Positions 23,340 through 35,142 of a stretch of 64,000 bases of DNA are shown here, one piece after another; the stretch's first letter is position 1; every line of letters starts with the position of its first letter. The position numbers were made by a program, and so were the translations under genes. The DNA comes from Candolleomyces eurysporus. Taxonomy: Eukaryota; Basidiomycota; Agaricomycetes; Agaricales; Psathyrellaceae. Under the pieces are notes generated by a model, which was not told where the DNA came from, searched no databases, and worked only from the letters and a program-made list of their open reading frames with translations. The DNA lies in assembly GCA_027579435.1 (NCBI GenBank), contig JANBPK010001058.1:26251-90250 (forward strand). The letters run 5' to 3'.

Positions 23340-23935
23340 TATCTGCGTGATTGGCTGACTCCCGTCGATATCGGTTGAGGGGCATCGGCGTGGGCTCCCA
23401 TTGCAAGTCGAGCGAGCGCCCCCAAACACCTTGAGAGGCATTGCTCTGACCTCTCACAGGCCATTCTCCGTTGTTCTCCTTACTTTTTCCTCCTTCGTAC
23501 TTCTGTCAGTCACTCACCTTGCCTTCGCGCTCGATGCGAGCCCATTGGGAAACTATGCTCCCACTGTAACTCTAAGTCCTATGTATTATCTATGTGATGT
23601 TTAGAGACACCCTCCGGTTCAGACTTTTCTAAGATTATCCGTCTCCATTTTTCTGCTCGTTGTTGGTGTCGTCGTCTAACATGCCATCCAGTTGGGTAGT
23701 TGGCTCAACGCGAACTCCATTTGCCGTTACCTTGCACAACCCTCACTAACTTTATTTGATTCAAGTCCACATCACCAATCCCGGCTCCACCAATCCCGAC
23801 TCCACCAATCCCGGCTCCGCTAATCTCGGCTCCACCAGTCCTAGTCCCGGCTGCTCATCAACAAAGGGCGTTCACATCTTGTTAAATTCCGTGCGGTCTA
23901 TTCTCTACGATCGTTTCTCCTGAACGGTAGGATTT
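23340..23935 (+). pseudogene. decayed copy of BBE-like gene B
   Basis: Homologous to the promoter and first exons of copy B (17230 onward). The start codon ATG is replaced by gttgtt, the TATA box is lost, the signal-peptide segment is still readable (LTFSSFVLLSVTHLAFALDA), and the sequence then jumps through shortened fragments: part of the N-terminal exon, a scrap of the second exon, the intron with ttggctcaacgcgaactccatttgccgt, and a piece of the S-T-K-G-V-H exon. The central and C-terminal exons are missing. A cluster of short repeats (accaatcccgactcc-like) sits at 23772-23850. It cannot make an enzyme. Confidence 0.8.
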
Positions 23936-24478
23936 TTAGATTCTAACTTAATGATCAGTCACGTTCTGATCTCTTCTACGATGCTAGCCGTTTCTGTGAA
24001 TCTTAGTCCAAGTCTCGTTCTTCATTCTTCATGTCACATACTCAAGGAAGCTCTAATGTATCGCGTTCGAACGTACGTACGCAAATGTCAGTGGTTCTTG
24101 GCTTCGGGTTGCCCGGCTCTCTGTCCTCATTGTTGATCATTCATAGCTTGCCGGCACCATATCGAACGTGCTCTTCCCATTCTTCAATTCAGTGACTTAG
24201 ATACGTCATTTGGAACGGACAACAACACGCAGCAGCTGCGCACTATTCATTTCATAGACTCAACACATTTGAACATTGCTGCGCACATGGCAGTGATAAT
24301 AGTACATGACGCTCGAGACGATGAATTGTTTACCTGACACAAAGTATAGCGCCCATTGGGGGCATCACCGCTGGTGCATGCATAGTATGTAATCTAAATT
24401 TGAGGTATAAAGTAGTCGGTGTCGAAGCTGCAGAATACCAGTGCCCCCCACAAGCCTCTATTCCCCTCTTATCACGCA
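23936..24478. other. duplicated intergenic segment upstream of BBE-like copy D
   Basis: Paralogue of 19428-20152, shortened. Contains the TATA box of copy D. No gene. Confidence 0.6.
24406..24411 (+). promoter_or_regulatory. TATA box of BBE-like copy D
   Basis: TATAAA 73 nt upstream of the ATG at 24479, in a context (gaggtataaag) conserved with copy C. Confidence 0.55.
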
Positions 24479-26595
24479 ATGGTTCGCTTTCTGGTCTCTA
24501 CGCTCGCAGTCCTGGCAGTCTCTGCTGCTACGTGCCATGCACGGCCCGATGTGGACAAGGCCCAGCTACAGAGCCGCTATGGCTCGTCTGATCTTGTAAA
24601 GAGAGATGGCCAGAAGGACTATAAGCATGTATGTTCACGGATAGCCAGCAGCATTTCTCCCAGTGCAGTCCACTATCCAGGTCAGACTAAAAAATGGTAG
24701 TCAGTTCTTGCAGGCTTTGACTTCTTGCATGAGCCTAGGTTCCCCAGTGTACACATGGCTAAACTCTCACTTCTCTGCGTCGAGTAACCAGCTGTCGGCT
24801 TGTGTTGCTGAACCTCGATCCTCGTCGGATGTCTCGAAAATCGTACGTTTCTCAGGCTTCTCTTTATCCGCTCAGTAGTGATTTGACTTCGATTTCTCTG
24901 ACTCTTCTCCTTCCCATATGATATTATTTAGCTGCGAATCATAGGCCAAACACGTTCCCCGTTCGCTGTGAGTGCCCTTCATGCTCCATTTTTCAAAGCT
25001 CATATCCGCTGGGCGTAGGTCCAAAGCGGAGGCCACGCTACTAACCCTGGGTTCTCATCCACCCCGGGTGTTCACATCTCTTTGTACTCACTACGCTCCA
25101 TCGACTACAACAGTGCCTCCCAGACTGTGGAGATCGGCACTGGTCTCAAGTGGGACGATGTCTATGCTGCACTTGAGCCTCATGGAGTGAGCGTCGCTGG
25201 TGGCAGAGTTACCGACGTCGGTGTTGGAGGGTTCACTCTTGGCGGAGGTATGACCTTCGGCGTCCTTTTTCTTGACCGGTCGCTGAGGTATCTTTTGTCG
25301 TTCGATAGGTTATAGTTGGAAGACTAACCAGCACGGATTGACCATTGATACTGTGTCCGCGTTCGAGCTCGTTCAACCGAACGGTGAGGTTGTGAAAGTC
25401 ACGGAGGAGCGCGACTCTGAGTTGTTCTTCGGTCTAAAGGTTTGTCGCGAGCTCATTCCGAAGTTATGTGGCAATTGACATGTTTCTACGCCTAGGGTGC
25501 TTCAAACAACTTTGTAAGTGATGATCCATTCAATAAATGTACTAGTATCGTGCTTATAGCCCTTTTTCAAGGGGATCGTTACGAAAATCATTCTTAAGAC
25601 CTTTGCTCAAGGACAAGTATGGGTACGGGAACTTCTACTTCTCTCCTTCTTCATTTTTCTGAAGTCCCTGGTGTTACAGGGTGGTTTCTTAGCCTTCACG
25701 GACCCTCAAGCCATTTCGGGTCTCGGTGCAGCTACGGCTAAGTTCTCCACTGAAGTAAAAGATCCGAAGGCCTCTATTCTGAGCTCTTTCTCATACTTGC
25801 AAGGGAGTGTACGTCATGCATAGTTCATCCTTCGAAATCTTACTAACGTAAATCCATATGCTCAGCCTTTTAGCGGTGTGCAGCTGTTCTACGATGGTCC
25901 CAACCCGCCTCCTGGAATCTTCGATGATTTTCTGGCGCTGCCTTCAGCTATGGCGAACGTCTCGACTCGAAGTCACCTCTCCCTCATCCTATCCACCCCT
26001 GCCAATGAAACCCATGGTCTAAGGTAAATCTTTCGTCCCGTGCTTTNGGGTCAGGCAGCTAATTAAGTTTAGAACATANTTCGACACGGTACCAGTGGTT
26101 GACTACTCTCCTGAGTTCTTGNAGTTAGTCCNGGATACCTCAGCTGTAAGTCNTCTTTCAATGNTTCACAGTCCATCGCTCAAGCCACTCCTCCAGGCCG
26201 CTGGACAAGAGCTGGCATCTACATCCCTCTTGATGTTTAACCTTGTTGCCGAGCCTTTCCTCCCAACAATTCTCTCCCACAACCCGTCTCGAACCGCCTA
26301 CCCATTCACGCGGTCGAAGGTGTACACCCCTTTCAACATCGCAGTATCATGGACTAATGCCACAGACGACGGAGTGATTGCAGAGGTGGTGAAGAANGTC
26401 AGGAACANGCTNTCNGANGCTCTGGTTGCTGAGGGTCAGAGTGACATTGTCGATGCCCCGCTNTACTGCAACTATGCTCTCTACGACACGCCGGTNGAGA
26501 GACTTTATGGCAGCAATTTGCCAGATTTGAAGNTGCTGAAAGNTAGAGTAGATCCAACAAATGTTATGGGGCTNGCTGGNGGATTCAAGGTTTAG
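24479..26595 (+). CDS. secreted BBE-like FAD-linked oxidase, copy D
   Basis: Starts MVRFLVSTLAVLAVSAATCH; a Lys-Arg pair lies about 45 residues in. Exon structure equals copy C. Landmarks: V-Q-S-G-G-H, SLYSLRSIDYNSASQTVEIG, GGRVTDVGVGGFTLGGG, GASNNF, GIVTKIILKTFAQGQVW, LFYDGPNPPPGIFDDFLALP, and VDPTNVM near the end. About 20 Ns lie in its last 600 nt; in the final exon most of them are at third codon positions, so they look like heterozygous sites rather than damage. As in the other copies the His of single covalent flavin attachment is kept and the bicovalent Cys is absent. It is the oxidase closest to the receptor cluster. Confidence 0.8.
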
Positions 26596-26618
26596 GACAG
26601 TGTACTTACATTTCCATA

Positions 26619-27641
26619 CTACAAATCGTCATCTGTATANTCTGGCTCCCAGTAGTNCGCACTCGTCCCATCGCCGCCGTTGACGTCCTCCAGCCACCAC
26701 TGGNCTGATAATTCCAGCATTTCATGGCAAACCCGGGTGTCCAGGAAGNACCAAGTGCAGTTCAATTTCGGGATGGCCGAGGGATCGAANTTTCGGTAGA
26801 ACACTCGCTGGGTGACGATCTTCATGGTGNTNTTCAGTGGNCTCGAGGAGATGATATCTCTCCACCATCTAACGCACGCGACNAGCCCCACCATGCGGAG
26901 TATCTTCAGGGATGGAAACATNCTCTGAANATNCTNCGANTTGCCGNTCTTTGANATGTCCGGGNTGGCGTACATTTCCGAAAGGTAGATGGAGAGCTGT
27001 CGAAGACGAGGGAGAGGAGGGAAGANGATANCGTGNGGAATTAGGCGGTTTGGCTTGAAATANAGCGAGAAGATTTCGAGGGTATACGCGCAAGCTTCCA
27101 AGAGCCTCCGCATCGCACCATAAACGCGGTAATTGAACTGGTCCAGGGCATTGAGACAGTTTGCCAGATCAGAGAGGCTCGACAATGATTGACCCGCTCT
27201 GGTTGTGCGATCTGGATCATTCAAAACGTCTTCCAGCTCGTTCGCAGAGATTTCTTCCTCATCGGAGCCGACCGACTCTGACTCTGTACCATCGGAAGTC
27301 AGAGACGGCTCGTAATCGTTATCCTCCGAATCGTCTTCTGGAGCGTAGGACTCTTCCGGAAATACTTCCTCCTTGAAGGGTTTAGGTAAAGTGATACAGA
27401 GAAACCGGGTCCCCAAGGTTCCATTATCTTCTTTNTNTTTTGATACTTGTTTTTCGAGCTTTAGAAGTTGCTCGATGGTGTCGATTTTGACGGAATAGTA
27501 CAGATGTCCCCGNGAAATTTCATTGATGCGCTGGGAGACCAGGGAAAGCGAGCGGGCGGTTTTTCCGTCGTCGAGACATGCAATGTGAAGGATTTCNGCC
27601 CAGATTTCCAAGGGAATATNTTCGACGCAAGACATGAGCAA
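26619..27641 (-). CDS. F-box-like protein, about 340 residues
   Basis: A single open frame with the start at 27641 or the next ATG (MSCVE). Near the N-terminus I-P-L-E-I-W-x-E-I-L-H-I-A followed by ARSLSLVSQRINE has the pattern of an F-box (L-P-x-E-[IL]-[IW]-x-x-I-[FL] then L-S-x-V-[CS]-x-x). It then has TIEQLLKLEKQVSK, a highly acidic segment (SEDNDYEPSL, GSDEEEISANELED), and a region like the LRR-type substrate-binding part of mushroom F-box proteins (FPPLPRLRQLSIYLSEMYA, FPSLKILRMVG). About 20 Ns occur and replace residues, but the frame stays open. It would act as a substrate receptor in an SCF ubiquitin ligase, as known for F-box proteins in general. Its 3' end is duplicated behind oxidase copy C. 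Confidence 0.65.
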   Translation of the reverse strand: MLMSCVEXIPLEIWXEILHIACLDDGKTARSLSLVSQRINEIXRGHLYYSVKIDTIEQLLKLEKQVSKXKEDNGTLGTRFLCITLPKPFKEEVFPEESYAPEDDSEDNDYEPSLTSDGTESESVGSDEEEISANELEDVLNDPDRTTRAGQSLSSLSDLANCLNALDQFNYRVYGAMRRLLEACAYTLEIFSXYFKPNRLIXHXIXFPPLPRLRQLSIYLSEMYAXPDXSKXGXSXXXQXMFPSLKILRMVGXVACVRWWRDIISSXPLXXTMKIVTQRVFYRXFDPSAIPKLNCTWXFLDTRVCHEMLELSXQWWLEDVNGGDGTSAXYWEPXYTDDDL

Positions 27642-28867
27642 AGGGGATTGGACATTGNNAGAAAAGTCNGCTCGCNTTCCAACGTGGATACACCAGAGGA
27701 CGCGTGAGAACANNTATCAAGCTCATCAAATGGAGAGATCGCTCCNNNNCNNTNGCACATCCTGTTGTCTTTCACCACACCACAGCCAGTNGGTCNCTAC
27801 AATAGCCNCTACAGACCACGCACCTTCAANCGTGAATTNCCCACATTACGGTANTATCATTGCTCACTNTCTATCAGACCTAATAGACTNCTATTCGCAA
27901 CAGGCAACCTTCGGTGTCTTTTGCACCACGGTGNCGCCAGTCTNGGAATCTACTATGCGGCTTANGNTCAAGAGCCTTGCCAGAACNGCTCNTTTGGTCA
28001 CCGAGTACCTCTTACCCGTCTTGGAAGAAAGCTTGTAGAGAGTGGGAATCTCGAGCTNTGGTCACCGACTCCGAGTGCGGATATCAACTTGTGCAGGAGG
28101 TCACGTCACCTAGGATGGCCTGGTCACTGGCGGTTCTTCAATGGAAAACTGCCTAGATAACACGGCTGTGGNCAAGGCTTATAGTATGTTNTGTTGGAAT
28201 CGCACTNCACNGACATTCTGTTTGGGCACAGGCTTTTGCTGCNTAGGGCGATCGATTCGCCACCCAACTCCGTTTGGCCNTTACTCANTGCGCTATCAAC
28301 CAACCCGGTACGTCACTTGCATTCCAGGCATTGTATATGACGATAATTGCACGTCAAATACCCTTGAAATACCTTCTTGTGGCCTCAGCCTCCCGCTATT
28401 CTTCGGCCCGTCCAACTTTCGCTCGAATTGGAACGGGCCTTGCCTTTTCCTTTTCTGGCAATGCCGCCGCACNGTCTTATTCTGGATTCCTCATATGCCT
28501 TTCCCTTTGTCGGAAATNGTCTGTCGAATTTCTTCTGCAACGCGTCAACCTGTCCAAACTACAAACTCCTTGATCCATAAGCTCTGGCCCTCGACAAGCC
28601 CTTGTTGTTAATCAGGCATCANACTTGTCGCTGANGCAGCTGGCAAAGTCATTATCCTGCTTCTTGCGTCGCTTACGNGTTGATGTCTCTGTCCTTGACT
28701 TTCGCTTTCGGACCTATTTTCGGTCTCCTTGTTCGCACTCGTCTCATATAGGNTACCATATGTCCAAGAAAGAGATCCCACCTTTTCGTTCACCATTTTC
28801 TTTCATTTTTTCATTTTCTGTTTCGTCGAGGGGGAGAGCTGAGCCAAGCGTTAGGACTTGATACGCA
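27642..28867. other. N-rich intergenic region upstream of receptor 1
   Basis: No gene recognised. N density is the highest in the window (including several adjacent Ns at 27746-27753), suggesting strongly divergent alleles. It must contain the promoter of receptor 1 and of the F-box gene. Confidence 0.45.
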
Positions 28868-30951
28868 ATGGCCGCCNCTCNGATCGCTGTTTCTTTCTTG
28901 TGCGCCATCCTTCTCGCTGTNTTCATCCCCGTCAAGCGNGTGTACAGCGATATTCCAAGTCTTGCGGTCGTACTTTGGCTGTTCATAGCCAACTTGATTC
29001 ATGGCGTNAACAGCACTCTNTTCGCGAACACTGTAAAGGTTCAATCCTTTGTGTGGTGCGATATCTGTGAGTTCCCNTCTTNTCAGNGCTAATCCTGATT
29101 TTTCTGACTTNANNTCCAGCGACGAAATTGCTCTTGGGTGTCTATGTCGCGATTCCCGGGGCTTTCCTCTGCATTGGCCGTCGCCTGGAACTGATCTCGT
29201 CCTCGAGGAAGATCTTTGTGAATCCCGCCGTGAAGAGAAACACGATGATCTTTGAGATCGTATTCTGCTACATTATTCCCATAATTTACATGTCCCTCCG
29301 TGAGTACGCTTTCGCNGTTCANNGGNGANTNTGTCTGACGGTTATTCACAGACATCATTGCCCAGCACCATCGCTTTGANATTATTGAAGACTTTGGTTG
29401 TTTTGCTGCGGTTCACCCTTCGACCCCAGGNGTCGTTCTGGTATGGGTCCTTCCTCTCGTCTTCGCAGCCGTCTCCCTCCTTTTGTCTGGTGAGTTGGTT
29501 AAGATTCGGAGCTATGACCAAGGCTGACCAAGTGCCAGGTTTCGCGGTCAAGCATTCCCTCCGCTTCACCCAAACTCAATTCTCAGCTCATATGGAAGGN
29601 CGTACAACTGTCTCTTACTCACTCTTCGTGAGACGTGCCACGACCTGCATTATNATGTCCCTCATNTCGGTCATTACCACCCTGTTCTCCCTGTTTTTGG
29701 TCCCGACCCTCATACCTTGGACTTCATGGGAACACGCTCACAAGGAAATGGCCAGGGCAGTGGTATTGACTGCGTCGGACGAGATCAGCAACACACGCCT
29801 GACCTGGTGGACGATTTTTGCAATGTCGGTGGCTTATGTCCTGCTTTCGTTTGCGTTGGGAGAAGAATCTCGCGATTTGNTGAAATGGGTTCACAAGACG
29901 TGGTCGAGACGAAACGAATTCTTAGGTCGGATGAAGTCTCTGAAGTATGTCGTTTCACACGTCGGCCGATTTTGCNATTACTTACGTTTACCTTNNCAGG
30001 CTCCCCCGACCTTCCCTTCCTCGTCATACTCCTCGCATTCGNCAGCCAGCCAGTCCTACGCGCTCNCTACCGCATATGGTTGACCTCAGGTCAGGTTGGG
30101 ATGATATGATCGATTTNAANCCGGCGAAGTCGACCTGGTCTTCGAAGAGGTCCAATCGATCTGACGTAACATCCCCTCTTTCNAGCCCCATCTCCAGCAG
30201 AAGTCCGAGTGCCGCCTCCGTCAGNGGTGAACGGGCTGCTGTCACCGGGCAGATGTCGAGCGAAGACCAAGCATTTATGGATTCGACNCTTTCGTATCTA
30301 GGGTCNCCCACCGCGCATACCCTTGGAATCGCGTCTCCCTCGCTCAGTACACCCAACACTCACCTGGCTGTCCCAAGCAACGTGTCTNCACCTGTCCGTA
30401 CTCCCGCCCCTGCGGCCACTGTGGTGGTACCTCGAAAGGCTGTTCCCGCTCTTTCCCTCGTCATCGCCGATCCTGTTCTCCCCTCCGACACTCCCGAGTT
30501 CACGACCCCCACAGTCCGATCACCCGCTCCTGTCAAGCCTGGNGCCACTATCTCGTCTGTGATTCGCGCGGACTGGCCGGTACCNCCTCAGAGTCCCTCC
30601 CCGGTTGGCAGCCTCTCTTCAAGGCACGGCTCTCGCTCGCCCACTCACTCGGCTTCCTCATCNATCGAAGGAGAGGCGACGAGTTATGCCTCGCATACCT
30701 TTTCGAGTCCTACTCTAACTCAGCCTCGTAACGCCTATNTGAGGCCTTTTGAGACTTCGGGAGTAACTCCGGTCTATGGAGGGTTTGTGTCGCCACAGCA
30801 CTATGCGTCTTCGTCGTCNGTAGGCCGAGGTCCATCGCTNAAGGCGAGCTTGCAGAGCTTGAGAGATAGCTGGGACAAAGGCCGTGCTAAGCACAACTCG
30901 GGCCAGTCTCGTGATGGTATTCTCATGACCGTTGTGCAAGAGACGGCGTAG
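28868..30951 (+). CDS. STE3-like pheromone receptor 1, five exons, about 624 residues
   Basis: Exons 28868-29066, 29120-29299, 29352-29489, 29539-29944 and 30000-30951; the first three introns are phase 1, the fourth phase 2. Seven hydrophobic segments are seen, with basidiomycete STE3 hallmarks: VWCDI at the end of exon 1, LCIGRRLELISS in exon 2, HHRF-x-IIEDFGC and P-L-V-F-A-A-V-S-L-L-L-S in exon 3, then TWWTIFAMSVAYVLLSFALG for the last segment. Exons end where they do in receptors 2 and 3. The family couples lipopeptide pheromone binding to a heterotrimeric G protein and the mating MAPK pathway. The C-terminal cytoplasmic tail of about 310 residues is Ser/Pro/Thr-rich. It has about 30 Ns, many at third codon positions. 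Confidence 0.85.
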
Positions 30952-32519
30952 AACGGTCGGGANCTCTCTACCGTTGCTACTCCCACTCTTGCGTTCNCTC
31001 TTTTATTACGAACCATTACTGTCTGTTTTTCTGCTTCTTCTGGTCAGAGGATTGAGAAAACTTCGACCTTCCTCCTTTCTCCTTCCGTTTTGTTTTTATC
31101 CTTTGGTTCTGGTTTAACCTTTCAACGATTTATCTTAGCCTCAGCCTTTTATTTGCCTCTTGACGACTGTATCGAGATTTAACCCATGTAGCATAGACCA
31201 CCCCCACCGCTTCCATTCATTTGCATTGATTTTCTCTGTAGCATAAAAGCCTGTCGCCTTACTCTATGTCTTTACCTGACTTTCAGATGATGGAGTCAGA
31301 TAGATACCTTTGCTTCTCGAACCCTCATGTATCTTTAGCAAATAAACNCGTCCAGTTCACTATGAAAAATGATTCATGCTGATAAGTGCGACTTCAAGCG
31401 CCTCTGCCATTGCTAGCCTCAGGGCGCCTGAGCTATGATGGCGTCATAGGATCGGCGGACACTCCCAGGCGCTCCCGCCTTATTGTCTTTGCCATCCCAT
31501 TTTGGGAGCTGACAAAGCGCTCAATTGTTATCGAGACAATAAGCNCTGGCAATGCTCCAGCATACATAGGGNAATGGGATATGTGGTTCANCNTGTTTTC
31601 AATACTTCCTCTCTTCCCTCACCTGTCCTCNCGCTGGAAACGCTGAATATCCCANCGATNACGCTCAAAACCTCAAAATCGGTTGCNNGGATGGGTTGGA
31701 NGTNTGGGACGNCTTGACGACCTGTNGGAGGGAGTTGGNCGGTGGACTGGGCCTCTAGGTGCGTTTCCTTGTATTCGTGCAATTCCCAATGCCTCATGCC
31801 TTGTTGTCGTCTTTAGCAATGTTGCGCTGTGAGGAAGGTCTTACCGACTACTGATATCGGCCTTGTTTTGGCTATCTCCCGGCGAGCGACTCCGTAGTGT
31901 CCATTCCAGGGTGAGAGGGATCCTCGTGCACTTGGTTACACTTTGTTCTAATCCAGGACTTGTTCTCTCGCTAGACCTTGGAGAGGAATCGAGAACTTCA
32001 TTGGTCGCAAGCTTCCCGGTCCGAATCTGCTGACCCGCGTGCGACATAGGATCACTGATGCCNGATTTGGGCCTCCCATTCAACCCATTCTCTCCACCTC
32101 CTGCTTCGCCGAATCTTATCTCTCTCCTCGGGAAGTTGTTCGCTCGCCGAAANGCGCGTTTTCTCATGAACAGCGCGACTTTGTATCGCTCCGGAGATAN
32201 ACCATCCCAATTCGTGCAGGAGTCTAAAACGAGACAAGGCGAAACCCTAATTTGGGTGACAGCGTGATGGCTTGTGATGGCTCTTCATTTGGAATTCACA
32301 AACTCTTCCCCAAATCNAGTCGTCGGTTTTGAAGGCGTGATGGGATGAAGGACGGGATGTTCAGACAAGGGGAACGACCAAATCTGCCCACAAGAACCGG
32401 TTGTGGACGCGCTCATAAAGACCTGGTAGCGTTGGTGATGAGTTTCGTTACCGCCTCCAGCTTTCTCTGCTCGGGTCGTCACCACCTCATCCTCTTCACC
32501 AGCGGCGCGCAAACTCAAG
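30952..32519. other. intergenic between receptors 1 and 2
   Basis: Ns continue to about 32210. I looked on the plus strand for a Cys-x-x-x-stop (CaaX) end that could mark another pheromone precursor and found no aliphatic one; the minus strand was only spot-checked. No gene assigned. Confidence 0.4.
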
Positions 32520-33981
32520 ATGCCATCTTCCCTTCCCGGTGTGATTCCCAATCCAGTCTACTCGACTTTCGCCTTCCTGGGATTCCTGGCTTGTGCAATC
32601 CCCTTCCCATGGCATCTCGAGGCCTGGAACACCGGCACCTGCCTTTACATGTTCTGGTGCGGAATTGGATGCCTGAACATGTTCATTAATTCTATCGTCT
32701 GGCACGGCAACGCATTCAATTGGGCACCTGTCTGGTGCGATATCTGTAAGTTCTTACGATATTCATTATTTACTTCAATNATCTCACTATACTTCCAGCT
32801 TCGCGCATCGTTCTCGGGTGCAGCTTTGCTATCCCCGCNGCCTCCCTCTGCATCAATCGCCGTCTGTATCACATTGCCTCNTGCCAGACTGTCACTGTCT
32901 CCCGCGCTGAGAAGCGCCGGGCCGTCATGGTCGACATGGCTATTGGGCTTGGTTATCCCTGCCTCATGATTGCCTTGCGTATGTCCGCNCTTCCCCCGTG
33001 TTTGAATCAATCTAATCTTCGAAAACAGAATACATTGTTCAGGGCCACCGCTTCAACATCTTCGAGGATATTGGATGCTTCCCGTTCACCTACAACACCC
33101 CGATCGCCTTCGTCCTCGTTCACTGCCANCCCGTCCTCATCGGTCTCATTTCCGCGGTCTACTGTGCCATGAGCATTCGCTTGTTCAGGAAGAGGACTGC
33201 TCAGTTCAACGAGCTCCTCTCTGGCCACCGCAACCTCACCCATAACCGATACTTCCGNCTCATGCTCCTCGCTGGCATCGAGATGGCCTGCACCATTCCC
33301 CTCGGCTGCTGGACCATTGCCGTCAACGTCATGGCTGGCGTCTTCCCCTGGCTTGGTTGGGCCGATACCCACTACGGATTCTCCCGTGTTGACAAGATTC
33401 CCGCCATCATCTGGCGCAACGACCCNGCCAGCAACAGCGGCCTCGAGTTCACTCGCTGGAGCATCGTTGTCTGCGCCATGGTCTTCTTCGCATTCTTCGG
33501 TTTCGCCGACGAGGCCAGGAAGAACTACCGCTCCGCCGTCGAGTCTGTTGCCAAGAAGGTTGGCTACTCCACTTTCACCCTCACCGGAAGCCGCACCGGC
33601 GCCTCCAGCACCATCGATGGTACCTCCTCCACCAAGAACATGGCCGACTCCATGGGCAAGATNCGACCTGTCCCTCCCGTCTTCGTCCACTCCGAGATGC
33701 TCTCCCGCCACCGCTCCATCGACTCCTTCACCAATGTCTCCGTCTCCTTCCAGGATGCTGGTGGATTGCTCGATGAGAAGGAGAAGGGCTTCTCGCCTGA
33801 CGCTTCCTTCGGCGCTTTGAGCATGAGCGACATCAGCGGCACCCTTCCGGACTACAGCAGCGACAAGGTCTCCGCCCCTCCCTCTTCGGGATCTTCCTCC
33901 GGCTCGAGCTCCCCTACGCTATCGCGACAGCCCTCGAGGTCCTCGATCGCCGTCCACCAGAGCGACCGCTCCGCTGTGTAA
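32520..33981 (+). CDS. STE3-like pheromone receptor 2, three exons, 452 residues
   Basis: Exons 32520-32745, 32799-32978 and 33029-33981 (1359 nt), both introns phase 1 at the same positions as in receptors 1 and 3. Seven hydrophobic segments: YSTFAFLGFLACAIPFPWHL, YMFWCGIGCLNMFINSIVW, then VWCDIS-SRIVLGCSFAIPA, GLGYPCLMIALQYIVQGHRF, IAFVLVHC...VLIGLISAVYCAM, MACTIPLGCWTIAVNVMAG and WSIVVCAMVFFAFFGFADEA. The C-terminal tail of about 145 residues is Ser-rich. It lacks the third and fourth introns of receptors 1 and 3. All six Ns inside its exons are at third codon positions. Codon use is strongly C-biased at third positions, unlike receptors 1 and 3, which suggests higher expression or a conserved non-mating role. 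Confidence 0.88.
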
Positions 33982-34945
33982 AACTCTTTCGCCCTAACCA
34001 CTCCTCTCCTTCCACGGTCTCCCAACAAATTCATCAAATACACGCTTAATGCGTGTTGAACACTACCACCTGCATACCCACCTCTCGTTTCATTATCCTC
34101 TACTGTATCAAGTATCTCTGCCTGGCTTTCATCGCCAAACCCACTGTAGCCTTAGTTCTGTCTGTGTCTATACTTATCCTACTAGTTTATTAACGACCTT
34201 CAACCAGCTTATCATTAGCACATACCACTTCATATGGTGTACCTTTTAGACTCCTCACAATACTGTCTACTAGTAGATGGTCAAAATGCAATTTAGATTC
34301 TTTACAAAACGTGTTATTCGGGATTGAACTTGAACTTGAGTGCGACTAGATTCCGACATGAGGTGAAAGGACATGGGGATAAGGATAAAAAACGAGCGCG
34401 GGCTCGGAGAATGTGAGAGTATCGGGATGCCGTTCATCCGGATTCATCAGCCCTCAGTGAGAGACACCGCTAACCAGGTGACATCAGGTCTCTGCGAAGA
34501 TGTTCCTATGTAGACTCTGACGTACCAACGGTCGAGTCAGCCATCTTATCTGGGCCGGTATTGAACGCGATCTTTGATTTTGGGGTCACAGCACGACTCA
34601 GGATAAGTAACAGGGGCCTTAGCAGGGCCCGAAGACACCCGGCCGGCTCAATCTCTACCAGTGATGGAATCGGCCCGGCCGGAGGCCGAACTTACTGGCT
34701 CAGGAGGCGGATTGGAGCAGAGAATATTCTATACCTAGGCGCAAACCAGCTCAAGAGTACCACGTTCGGGAAAATCATGCCAACGGTTCAAATTTTTCTG
34801 TATGCACCCTTACCCTCGCTATCCGGAGGCTTGTGATGCTCTTGTGACCAGGACGCCAAGAAGTGGAGGCTGGGGTTAGGGTTTCAGGCTGCGGCAAATG
34901 CGGCTTGGAAATTAGACCCATTTGGATGACAATGAACGAATCCTC
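33982..34945. other. intergenic between receptor 2 and pheromone candidate
   Basis: No gene recognised on either strand. Confidence 0.4.
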
Positions 34946-34953
34946 TATAAATA
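34946..34953 (+). promoter_or_regulatory. TATA box of pheromone candidate
   Basis: TATAAATA 197 nt upstream of the ATG at 35143; a CT-rich leader follows, as expected for a strongly expressed small gene. Confidence 0.45.
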
Positions 34954-35142
34954 CTGGCGAAAACAGATGCTGAAAGACAATTTTTGTCCAAGCCCCCCCC
35001 GCCATTGTAATACCGCCTGTAGCCGCTCTTTTCACCCCAGCTAGCCTGCGAACATCCCGATACTTTTCCTCTGCGAAATCCTCCCTTTCGCCAACCTATT
35101 GCTCCATTGCCTTATTCAACCCTTGACATCCACTCCTTCAAG

